Shown: one piece after another, positions 14,839 to 22,433 of the stretch
How the letters are laid out: the number at the start of each line of letters is the position of its first letter
Numbering within the stretch: the stretch's first letter is position 1
Source: Promethearchaeota archaeon
GTDB taxonomy: Archaea > Asgardarchaeota > Lokiarchaeia > Sigynarchaeales > SOKP01
Direction: 5' to 3'
NCBI GenBank assembly: GCA_019058515.1
Contig: JAHPYY010000168.1
Coordinates: forward strand, 1 to 25,080
DNA length: 25,080 nt
The notes under the pieces: generated by a model
Databases searched by the model: none
Told to the model about the DNA's origin: nothing
What the model saw: the letters and a program-made list of their open reading frames with translations, nothing else
Translations under genes and position numbers: made by a program

Positions 14839-15390
14839 ATGATTATCACAATCTCTGGTTTGCATGGCACTGGGAAATCTACAATTGCCAAGAAGGTTGC
14901 GGATAAATTGAAATTAAATTACTACTCTACAGGTCAAGCATTTAGGGAATTAGCAAAAGAATATCACATGAGTTTGGAGGACTACACAAAATATGTGGAG
15001 GAAAATCCTCAACTCAAAATTGACGAAATCCTCGACCAGAAAGTGGTCCAAATCGCACGGGAAGGTAACATAGTCGTCGATAGTCAACTAGGACCGTATT
15101 TTTTGAGAGATGTAGCGACAGTTAAAATCCTTTTAACATGTCCGTTGGAAGTACGGGTGAAAAGGATGATGGAAAGAGACGACGAAAATTATCATGAGAA
15201 ATTGAATGAAACTTTAATCAGAGAAAAATCTGAACGCGATAGGTTCAAAAAGCTTTACAACATTGATTTAAAGGAAACAAAAATAGACTCATTTTACGAT
15301 TTAATCGTCGACACTCAAAATTTAACGATCGAACAGGTAGTTGAAGAAGTTATGACATTCCTAAATACATGTAAGAAAAAGAGTGTTTAA
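14839..15390 (+). CDS. cmk: Cytidylate kinase, archaeal type
   Basis: This enzyme phosphorylates CMP/dCMP with ATP. It has a P-loop GLHGTGKST (7-15), an NMP-binding region with STGQAFRELA (about 31-40), a conserved DSQLGPYF (about 76-83, the lid/NMP site) and RVKRMMERD (about 105-113). At 183 aa it matches archaeal CMK. It lies between L34e and L14e as in most archaea. The ATG is the first in-frame start and leaves a 98-base gap after L34e. Confidence 0.93.
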   Translation: MIITISGLHGTGKSTIAKKVADKLKLNYYSTGQAFRELAKEYHMSLEDYTKYVEENPQLKIDEILDQKVVQIAREGNIVVDSQLGPYFLRDVATVKILLTCPLEVRVKRMMERDDENYHEKLNETLIREKSERDRFKKLYNIDLKETKIDSFYDLIVDTQNLTIEQVVEEVMTFLNTCKKKSV

Positions 15391-15512
15391 GAAAACATAA
15401 AAAATTTATTTATCTGATTATTAGAATAATTACATAAATGGTTTATTCTGACTGATTAAGCGTTAAATTAGTTGGAATAAGCGACTACAATAATTTGGTG
15501 ACAAATTATAAA

Positions 15513-15782
15513 ATGAGTGTATACGATATTGGTAGAATATGTGTAAAAACTATGGGACGAGAAGCGGGAAACCGCTGTGTTGTTGTTGATATCATCGATA
15601 AGAACTATATTTTAGTAGATGGCTTGAGTATAAGACGCCGAAGGGTAAATTACAAACATTTGGAGCCAACAAGCGATTTAATCGATATTTCTAAAGGAGC
15701 CTCTCACGAAGACCTTGAAAAATCGATTAAAAAAGCAAAGTTTACAAAAAAAATGAATGAGTCTATCCCAATCCCTCGTTAA
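15513..15782 (+). CDS. rpl14e: Ribosomal protein L14e
   Basis: A 60S-type large-subunit protein with a KOW-like SH3 fold. The start MSVYDIGRICVKTMGREAG, then VVDIIDKNYILVDG and RRRRVNYKHLEPT, are the hallmarks of archaeal L14e. I place the start at ATG 15513 rather than an upstream TTG at 15495, because homologues begin close to this residue. It ends the L34e-cmk-L14e block. In many archaea cbf5 (tRNA pseudouridine synthase) follows; here a tRNA-Ser gene does. Confidence 0.92.
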   Translation: MSVYDIGRICVKTMGREAGNRCVVVDIIDKNYILVDGLSIRRRRVNYKHLEPTSDLIDISKGASHEDLEKSIKKAKFTKKMNESIPIPR

Positions 15783-15791
15783 TCTTTACAC

Positions 15792-15803
15792 AAATATAAT
15801 TAA
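15792..15803 (+). promoter_or_regulatory. TATA-like element of tRNA-Ser
   Basis: AAATATAATTAA lies 31-42 bases before the mature 5' end of tRNA-Ser, a plausible archaeal TATA box. Confidence 0.4.
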
Positions 15804-15833
15804 TTAATAAGAAGCTTAATCCTAAACTTGGAT

Positions 15834-15942
15834 GCAACGGTAGCCTAGCCTGGTACGGCGCGGGCTTGGAGATATGCGAAAAGCGTCCTAATAAGCCCGT
15901 GTGCTTACGCACTCGTGGGTTCGAATCCCATCCGTTGCGCCA
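15834..15942 (+). tRNA. tRNA-Ser(GGA) with a 22-nt intron
   Basis: The acceptor is GCAACGG (15834-15840) with CCGTTGC (15932-15938), followed by G73 and an encoded CCA. The D stem is GCC/GGC. The anticodon stem is CGGGC (15861-15865) with GCCCG (15895-15899). The anticodon is GGA (15868-15870). A long variable arm GTGC-TTAC-GCAC marks a class II tRNA, so serine. The T arm is GTGGG-TTCGAAT-CCCAC-like (GTGGG with CCCAT, one G.T). The intron (15872-15893) sits at the canonical 37/38 site. Mature length is 87 nt. A tRNA-Pro reading (stem shifted by one, anticodon TGG) is rejected because of the long variable arm. Confidence 0.93.
15872..15893 (+). other. Canonical 37/38 intron of tRNA-Ser
   Basis: A 22-nt insert. 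The anticodon GGA can pair with TCC in the intron, and TGC/GCG closes a GAAAA loop, a compact bulge-helix-bulge target. Boundaries can shift by one base. Confidence 0.75.
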
Positions 15943-16037
15943 TTCTTGTTTTTATTTTGTTCCTTATTTTCTGTAATCCTAAAATTTTAAAATTCTATCC
16001 CTTTTATTTTATTAAATAATAATTCAAATTAAAGAAA

Positions 16038-16415
16038 ATGAAGCGAATTATTGGTATCCCATCAAACGGACCCGAGTTAGAAGATGCTATTTCAGCTCAT
16101 TTTGGTCATTGCAATTACTTTGTAGGCGTAGAATTGGACGAAAATGAGGATTATAAACGTAAATTCGCACTACAGAATAACGGTCATTCTGCTTGTATGG
16201 AACCCGTGTTTAACATGAGAGATCAGGGAGTTACGGACATGATAATTGGCGGTATTGGAGGAAGACCATTTTATGGTTTCCTTCAGTGCGGGATAAATCT
16301 TTATCAGGGGGTAGACGGCTCTATTAAGCACAATATCGAATCTTTACTTGCTAACAAGTTAAAACCGTTAGGAGGACCAAGCTGTAGTGGAGGAGATTCG
16401 GACCACGCGTGCTAA
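16038..16415 (+). CDS. NifX/NifB C-terminal-like (dinitrogenase Fe-Mo cofactor) family protein
   Basis: A 125-aa protein of the small family that binds metal clusters. The IGIPSNG start, the SAHFGHCNYFVGVE segment (about 18-31), NGHSACMEP (about 48-56), MIIGGIGGRPFYGF and the YQGVDG stretch are family features; the His/Cys residues are likely metal ligands. The C-terminus is rich in Gly, Cys and His (GGPSCSGGDSDHAC), a common extra metal-binding tail. No nitrogenase genes are near, so a general cluster-carrying role is more likely. The start codon follows an AT-rich leader without a clear ribosome site. Confidence 0.88.
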   Translation: MKRIIGIPSNGPELEDAISAHFGHCNYFVGVELDENEDYKRKFALQNNGHSACMEPVFNMRDQGVTDMIIGGIGGRPFYGFLQCGINLYQGVDGSIKHNIESLLANKLKPLGGPSCSGGDSDHAC

Positions 16416-16445
16416 CATTAAAAAGTAAAAAATCAATAAGATAAG

Positions 16446-16467
16446 GGTTTTTTCTTTCTCTTTATTT
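16446..16467 (+). terminator. T-rich tract between convergent genes
   Basis: GGGTTTTTTC followed by TTTCTCTTTATTTT lies 31 bases after the NifX-like stop and just before the stop of the convergent insertase gene. Archaeal polymerase terminates at such U-tracts, so this probably ends the plus-strand transcript. Confidence 0.5.
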
Positions 16468-16469
16468 TG

Positions 16470-17144
16470 TCAAACATCCGGGAACTCAATCGCTTTTGCC
16501 TTAGTTCCTCCGAACATTTGTTCCATTCCCCCAGTGGCTTGCGTTTGCAGCTTAAAAAGTCTCTGAATAAGCGTATTGATTCCCAGCGAGCATAAGAAAT
16601 ACCAAGCAGTAAAATTGATCCAACCAGCCTCAAGTGGGATAATTCTTGGGTTTCCATACACGAGAGCCGTCCATGCGTACTCAACATCTGTAAACCCTGC
16701 TAAGAAATTTCCTATGAATGGTACATCGTTAGCGTTCATTGGGGTGATTGCTACGGGATTATTAAGAAAAATCATTCTTACCAAGGCAAATATAATTAAC
16801 ATGGGTACAAAAGTAATGCATGTCGGTTTCATTCGCTGCAATGCCATGTTTTGTTGGGACTTTTTTAGCATTTCGTCTTTCCGTTCCCAGCGTTTCCTCT
16901 GTTTTCTGTAGCGTTCTATGTCCACCTGTGCGAGCTCCACGATTTTCTGCTTTTCTTCGTTATGAGCTTTGATTTGTAATTGTTTTCTTTGAATTGCTTT
17001 GGTATCTGTTAGCCATTTAGTAAGGGCGGTACTAATTAACGCCACAGCCGTTGATAGTAATAGTATAAAAATTAAAGACCCCGGAGGGTAGGCAATAAGG
17101 TTAATGAATTCATCCCACTGAAAGAAAAACATAACAGATAGCAT
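16470..17144 (-). CDS. EMC3/TMCO1-type membrane insertase (DUF106)
   Basis: A 224-aa polytopic protein of the Oxa1 superfamily that helps insert membrane proteins. It has one N-terminal membrane helix (about 17-38), a long cytosolic basic coiled coil (about 45-98: KWLTDTKAIQRKQLQIK onward to LKKSQQNM) that binds ribosome or substrate in relatives, then two to three more helices (about 106-128 and 160-190). The MKPTCITFVPMLIIF stretch at the second helix is typical of archaeal DUF106. In most archaea it lies between adk and rpl34e downstream of secY. Here it is alone on the minus strand. It ends with TGA, an ordinary stop. Confidence 0.9.
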   Translation of the reverse strand: MLSVMFFFQWDEFINLIAYPPGSLIFILLLSTAVALISTALTKWLTDTKAIQRKQLQIKAHNEEKQKIVELAQVDIERYRKQRKRWERKDEMLKKSQQNMALQRMKPTCITFVPMLIIFALVRMIFLNNPVAITPMNANDVPFIGNFLAGFTDVEYAWTALVYGNPRIIPLEAGWINFTAWYFLCSLGINTLIQRLFKLQTQATGGMEQMFGGTKAKAIEFPDV

Positions 17145-17263
17145 AATTATTTATCAATTATTGTTTTTGTTAATTAAACTTTTACCCTCAAATAAAATGG
17201 CTAAAATCCTTAAATTTGCTTTACATTAAAAAAGAAGTTTGTAATTGTTTACAGTACGCCTGA

Positions 17264-18637
17264 TTATAGTTGTTTTTGAAGCTTGGCTATCTTCTTCTCT
17301 AGCTTACTAATTTTCGAATCATAATCTAGGATATTTGCCATCTTGTTGTAAAGTTCTAACGCTTTTTGGTAATGTCTTATAGCATTTATGTAATCTTTCT
17401 TCTTCTCGGCCGATTCAGCAGCTCTAAAAGCGTAATCTATTTCTATCTCGTTCATCTTTTTGTCCAACTCGAATATTAAAAACGAAATCTTCCCGATTTC
17501 TTTTTTAAGGTCGAATCCTGTGGCGATATACAAGGCTTTTTCGTATTCTTTTTGAGCTTCTTGGTACACAAGCGCTTTTTCCGCAGTTTGTCCTTTTTTA
17601 ATGAAAGATTCCATCAATTTCTTACCGTTTTCCTCGTCCATATCGACCATTTGTTCTTTTAACTCTAAAATAGCATCGTCTCCCGTTATTATAGACGAGA
17701 TTAACTCGTTCTCAGCAATTCTTTTAGCTCTCGATTCTTGAAAATATTTTATTTTCTCTTCAGCGGATTCAATTGTAGTAGGGATGATAACCTGGAGCTC
17801 TAATAATTGGTATATTTCATATAGAATAATATTCGCTTCAATTTTCACCAAATTTTGAAGTTCGTATAAGATGTTATTTATGAAAAAGAACTGTTTTGTG
17901 TTTAACAGTTCTTTAGCAAATTGAACGATGGCTTTTTGAATAGGATTACTCTCGATTGACTCGAGTAAATCGGGAGGAATAGTATGCGCTAAAATCATTG
18001 GAAACACCAGTTTTACGTTAAATTCCTCGCTTATGAAGGATTTCACATCGTCAAAGTCTGCGACTCCCGTCTGTAGCTGACGCAATATCTTCCCTCGGTA
18101 CTTCGCTTCAAAATTTCTCAAAAATTCTAACACTTGAGTTCTTAAGGTTTGAGATGCTTTATTGTCTAATACCAGGCATATTCTCACAATCGTTCCTTCT
18201 TTTAAAAGTATATTGAACTTTTTGTATTGGAATTCGTAGCTATGCCCGTCATAAGTGTAAGAATCCTCTAATAATTCCGATTCTGATGTCTGGGAAAAAG
18301 AAATATTCGCTTGTATAAATCCAGTTAATAAATTAATATCAACTCCCGCTCCAGACACAGGATAACTCATGAGCGAAACACCTGAACTTTTTGTCATTAT
18401 CAAAATGTGTTTTATGTTTACTACATCCCAAAATTTCTGCCATATTAGATCGCGGAACATTTGTTGGCGTTTTTCTTCGGAATCCATTTCTAAGATACGA
18501 ATGTTAGAATTAACTTCGAATCCCAACTCTCTCAACTTCTCCGCTATACATTTGTTGCAGTCTTCTGGATATCGTGAGCAACCTTGCTTATCTAATCCAC
18601 AATTGTATCCTATTTTGCTTAACTGAAAATACACCAT
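17264..18637 (-). CDS. Longin-like, winged-helix and TPR protein with N-terminal Cys cluster
   Basis: A 457-aa protein with several regions. Residues 13-30 have four cysteines (C13, C20, C27, C30), a likely zinc site. Residues about 75-195 read as a longin/roadblock-like fold: ILIMTKSSGVSLMSYPV, then LLTGFIQANISFS, a strand FNILLKEGTIVRICLVLD, and a long helix TLRTQVLEFLRNFEAKY. A helical, possibly winged-helix part follows (about 225-300), then TPR-like hairpins (AEKALVYQEAQKEYEKALY and AFRAAESAEKKKDYINAIR with HYQKALEL) and a final coiled coil (about 440-457). Longin/roadblock proteins are expanded in Asgard archaea and linked to small-GTPase biology, but the partner here is unknown. ATG start. 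Confidence 0.72.
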   Translation of the reverse strand: MVYFQLSKIGYNCGLDKQGCSRYPEDCNKCIAEKLRELGFEVNSNIRILEMDSEEKRQQMFRDLIWQKFWDVVNIKHILIMTKSSGVSLMSYPVSGAGVDINLLTGFIQANISFSQTSESELLEDSYTYDGHSYEFQYKKFNILLKEGTIVRICLVLDNKASQTLRTQVLEFLRNFEAKYRGKILRQLQTGVADFDDVKSFISEEFNVKLVFPMILAHTIPPDLLESIESNPIQKAIVQFAKELLNTKQFFFINNILYELQNLVKIEANIILYEIYQLLELQVIIPTTIESAEEKIKYFQESRAKRIAENELISSIITGDDAILELKEQMVDMDEENGKKLMESFIKKGQTAEKALVYQEAQKEYEKALYIATGFDLKKEIGKISFLIFELDKKMNEIEIDYAFRAAESAEKKKDYINAIRHYQKALELYNKMANILDYDSKISKLEKKIAKLQKQL

Positions 18638-19100
18638 AATTACTTTCGAGAAAAAATACGCGATTGTTATTTAATATTTAAAAGTCTGTAGTTATCCTCT
18701 TTTGTATTTATAGTAGGTCAGATCGATTTAAACTTTTATTTTACCAAATCATTTGCGATCCTAACACGAAAAGAGGAGAATTTATTTCGAATAATTTTAA
18801 TTTCAAATGAACCTAATCGTATTTCATATGATTAACACTTTGAAGTATTTATTTTCAATTCGAAAAAACTTTTATTAAAAAGTTCATTCTATAAAGTTTT
18901 ATACGAAATAAACACAAAACAATAAAATAACAACAACAACAATGGAATAATTTTCATTATTACACAGCCGTAGTTTTTCCACTAGTATATGTATTCTATT
19001 GATTTTAGTGTAATTAAATGTTAATTATATAAGATAAGAAGAAGAATTAAATTCATAAGCTTTCAAATTTCTTAAAAGATAAATTATCTACAAAGAAAAA
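18638..19100. other. AT-rich intergenic region, no gene seen
   Basis: About 460 bases without a supported ORF. It must hold the promoter of the minus-strand longin/TPR gene and the old promoter of the RraA-like gene. I see a short AACTTTT/AAAAGTT inverted repeat near 18868-18883 and a CAACAACAACAA run near 18932, neither with a clear role. Confidence 0.4.
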
Positions 19101-19773
19101 ATGGCTGATAAAAAGGTTTTAGAAAACATATTAAACGAATACTCCAAATTATATACATGTGCAGTTTCCGATGCTATCGATGAATTAGGGTACAATTCAG
19201 GATTTATTGACTCAGAATACGCCCAATGTGGACAGGTGCAAGAATGGTTGGCTACGCGGCCACCATGAAAATGATTCCATCTGAGGAACCATTGGATAGA
19301 AATATAATCGCAAGAATGGTCAAATTTATCAAACAGGCACCTTAATTTCCAATAATGTGTGTTGAGATGTCGAAATTATGATTGCGCTAGGACTGGGGCA
19401 AAGCACCAGCCGTATTCTTCAAGGTTTGGGATTTAGGGGAGGAATGGTTGACGGACCAATACGAGACATACCTCAAGTAAAAGACCTTAAATTTCCAATT
19501 TTTGCCCGAGGAATTATTTGCTCGTCGATTAGAGGTCGAATGATAATTGATATGGAATCCATAATGAAACCGATTTCATGCGGAGAAAGAACTATTAACT
19601 CAGGAGATTTGATTTTTGGGGACATCAATGGGGTGGTTATCGTACCCTCAGAAATCATAGAGGTCGTCCTCAATAAAGCTAAAGAAATTATATCCTCTGA
19701 CAAATGGTGATTTGAACAATTAAGAAAAGGTCGTGATCCTTCGGATATCGAAAAAGAAAAGGAATTACCATAA
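19101..19773 (+). pseudogene. RraA-like/HMG aldolase-family gene, multiply disrupted
   Basis: Three frames together spell an RraA-family protein. Frame 1 starts at ATG 19101 (CAVSDAIDELGYNSGFID) and runs into TGA at 19266. After a frameshift near 19234 the family reads on as GARMVGYAATMKMIPSEEPLD, then meets TAA at 19343. A second shift near 19376 enters the frame with GLGFRGGMVDGPIRDI (the VDGxxRD active-site block) and GDLIFGDINGVVIVP. A TGA at 19708 is followed in frame by FEQLRKGRDPSDIEKEKELP, the usual kind of C-terminus, to TAA 19771. Relatives act as 4-hydroxy-4-methyl-2-oxoglutarate aldolases or RNase E inhibitors. Four lesions make function unlikely. Confidence 0.88.
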
Positions 19774-19836
19774 AATAAGCGAAATTACTTTAAAATACTG
19801 CATATAACGAAACTTTATGAAATGAGTGGAAATTAA

Positions 19837-22296
19837 TTGTCTGAAGAGTCTATTTCGTTAGGAAAAGTACTGGGTTTAATAAAACAGTTTTTAGAAAAAG
19901 TTCCATTTAAGAATTACAGTAAAAACATTGATCGTTTAAACAACAAAATCAAGAATTTAAACGATATAGACAGTGAATCAGATCAGACAGAGAGATATAA
20001 ATCAATAATAAAATCTTTTAAAAACCTATTACGGAGAGAATTGCACCAAAAAGTATTCTTCATTGTAGGAGGTCACGGAGGAATAATAATTGACAATACT
20101 CCTTTTTGCGAATTCGATTCACCGGAGTATGCTATTAGTAAATTACTAAAAAAAATGGAAACAGCAAACAATTTAAAAATACCATTTAACCTTGAAATCG
20201 CCATATATTGCTTAAAGTGGCTTAAAAATCACTACACGGATAAATTTAAAGAATTTAAAAGGTTAATCAAACAGGGTAATTTTGAAATTATTAATCCTAC
20301 TTATTCTCAGCCCTATCTTCTAATGCTTGGAGAGGAATCCAATATCAAGCAGTTTAAGATGGGTTTAAACACGCTTAAAGAGTTAGATTTGAACTCAAAT
20401 ATGTATTACGCGTCGGAGTTCTCAGTACACCCACAACTTCCACAACTCCTTAAATCGTTGGGAATAATACAAACTTCAATACGATCAAGGCTCTTAGGGT
20501 GTGGACCTACCTCAAACTCTGCTGTAATAAATTGGATAGGATTAGATGGTACTGTCATCGATGCATTAGTTAACCAACATGGGATCTACGATGGAGAATA
20601 CTTTCACGGTATGTTCTATCAAGAAATTCCTAACTTACTTTTTCAATTAATATCCAAACCTTACATGAATTACGCTTTATTTTCAAATTTAGAAGATTTT
20701 ATAATGCCTCAACCTATGCAAGAAGAAATTTGGAGACTCAACCTTTACAGCGAACTTTTTGGTAAGTTTACTTTAAGTTCTGAAATATTTGGTTTAATAC
20801 CTAAAGAAGGGAGATATAAATATGCGAGAGACGAATTTTTGATGGGCGATTATGTGTTTTACACTCCCAAACTTCTGCTTCAAAATAATCGTACAGAAGT
20901 ACTACTCATTTTAGCTGAAATCTTAAATTGTTTAACAAAAACGCATCTCTCCACAAAAGCCATTGATCAATTGGATGAGTTGTGGGAAACTTTATTGGTT
21001 ACTCAGGCACACGACTCCTACGCAGTTCCCTTTATTAGAACGGGAGATTATTCGCGCACTCAATTGTCTGATGAGGAGCAAAAGAAAACCGCTATTGTTG
21101 AAGGAAAAATTTCTATATCAGATTTAAGCATCGGATTACTCGAAAAACTGCAAAATAAACTGCACGATCTCATAAAATCTTCCCTTAACGATTTGGTAAA
21201 TATAGGAACCGAAAGGAACAACGATTTAAAGCCTCCCTATCAATTTATCATCGTTTTTAATCCCTCTCTTTACAAGAGAAAAGACATTACTGTAGTAAAG
21301 TGTAATTTAAGCGACCATCAAAACTACAACGTCTTTAACGGTCAAAAGCTAATCCCCTGCAAATATTCAAACAATCAATTATCATTTATAGCAGAAATTC
21401 CGACCCTACAATATAAGGTATTTTCTATAGTACGCGATAAGACTGATTTGAGCATTGATAACAACCAATTCCTCTATGATGTATGCATTTCTCACGAGTC
21501 AAATAAAATTGACATCAAACATAAGAACACCAAAGTATTCACGCTAGATTTTAGAAGTGATGTACCATACAAAATTTCACTTGATTTGGAAGAAGTTAAT
21601 TACATACTAAAGCGAGAAATCATAAGTATTACTACTCGGAACTCTAAATCAAAGCTCGAGTTTTGCCAATATACCAGAGTAAATCGCCTAGAATGTAAAT
21701 TATCTTCAAACGGAGTAAAGGGCTTAATTTTACATCCTGAAATTAATGTTGAACGCCCATATATTAATTACCCATTTGGAATTGAAGAAACCTATCGAAC
21801 TAAAATTCACTCCTTGGATTTCGTCTGGCTAAAAGGAGATCCTAACGGAATTTTGTACATCCATAGAAACTCACCTCAATTTGAAATTAAAACTAGTCCC
21901 AGTGAAATAACGAATATTTTTCATAAACCCGGTTGTTATGAATTCGCATTTTGTATTACTGAAGAAAATGACTTCGCATCCATTAGAAAACTCACAGATG
22001 CTTATAAGTATAAGTTTATTGGACTCTCTTCGAAAGAGCCATTAACTTTAAGAAATAAGGAAAAAAATCTGCTTTCAATAGAGCCGTACATTCCCGTCCT
22101 AAATCTATGGAGGAGAGATGAGTTTAACTACATTCGCTTGTTTAATCCAAGTCATGAGATTAAAGAGACAAGCATTAGTGGAACTCTTATACGACAGCCC
22201 ATTGAAGAGATATCTTTAGAAGGCAAAATAATATCGGTTATATCGGGTAACAAAGTTAAACTTCAACCTTGGCAGATTAAGACATTTCGGTTTTAA
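19837..22296 (+). CDS. Glycoside hydrolase family 38-like protein (alpha-mannosidase-related)
   Basis: An 819-aa cytosolic protein with no signal peptide. The first 400 residues read as the GH38-type barrel: VGGHGGIIID (77-86) where canonical members have an HxHxD-like metal site, PTYSQPYLLMLGEES (153-167), YYASEFSVHPQLPQLLKSLGI (190-210) and WETLLVTQAHDSYAVPF (383-399, the W..LL..Q.HD block of GH38). The rest (about 470-819) is beta-rich, as in GH38 C-terminal domains. In classic enzymes the nucleophile lies in a WxxDxFG motif; here the matching place is S193, with E194 next to it, so the activity may differ. Translation starts at TTG, as a TAA stops the frame just upstream. Confidence 0.75.
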   Translation: MSEESISLGKVLGLIKQFLEKVPFKNYSKNIDRLNNKIKNLNDIDSESDQTERYKSIIKSFKNLLRRELHQKVFFIVGGHGGIIIDNTPFCEFDSPEYAISKLLKKMETANNLKIPFNLEIAIYCLKWLKNHYTDKFKEFKRLIKQGNFEIINPTYSQPYLLMLGEESNIKQFKMGLNTLKELDLNSNMYYASEFSVHPQLPQLLKSLGIIQTSIRSRLLGCGPTSNSAVINWIGLDGTVIDALVNQHGIYDGEYFHGMFYQEIPNLLFQLISKPYMNYALFSNLEDFIMPQPMQEEIWRLNLYSELFGKFTLSSEIFGLIPKEGRYKYARDEFLMGDYVFYTPKLLLQNNRTEVLLILAEILNCLTKTHLSTKAIDQLDELWETLLVTQAHDSYAVPFIRTGDYSRTQLSDEEQKKTAIVEGKISISDLSIGLLEKLQNKLHDLIKSSLNDLVNIGTERNNDLKPPYQFIIVFNPSLYKRKDITVVKCNLSDHQNYNVFNGQKLIPCKYSNNQLSFIAEIPTLQYKVFSIVRDKTDLSIDNNQFLYDVCISHESNKIDIKHKNTKVFTLDFRSDVPYKISLDLEEVNYILKREIISITTRNSKSKLEFCQYTRVNRLECKLSSNGVKGLILHPEINVERPYINYPFGIEETYRTKIHSLDFVWLKGDPNGILYIHRNSPQFEIKTSPSEITNIFHKPGCYEFAFCITEENDFASIRKLTDAYKYKFIGLSSKEPLTLRNKEKNLLSIEPYIPVLNLWRRDEFNYIRLFNPSHEIKETSISGTLIRQPIEEISLEGKIISVISGNKVKLQPWQIKTFRF

Positions 22297-22433
22297 ATTT
22301 ATTGTACATATGCACGGTTTTCTTCGTTTTAAACGCAAAAATAAAGTATTAAAATGATTTTTTTTTGCTTTAATGAGTATTAAATAAACGAATGAAAATA
22401 GATAAAAGATTTGAACTTTTAACCAGATTATGC

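Noticed and set aside
15861..15899. tRNA-Pro(UGG) reading of the serine tRNA
   Set aside because: Shifting the anticodon stem by one gives TGG, but the long variable arm with its GTGC/GCAC stem is a class II feature, so serine with GGA.
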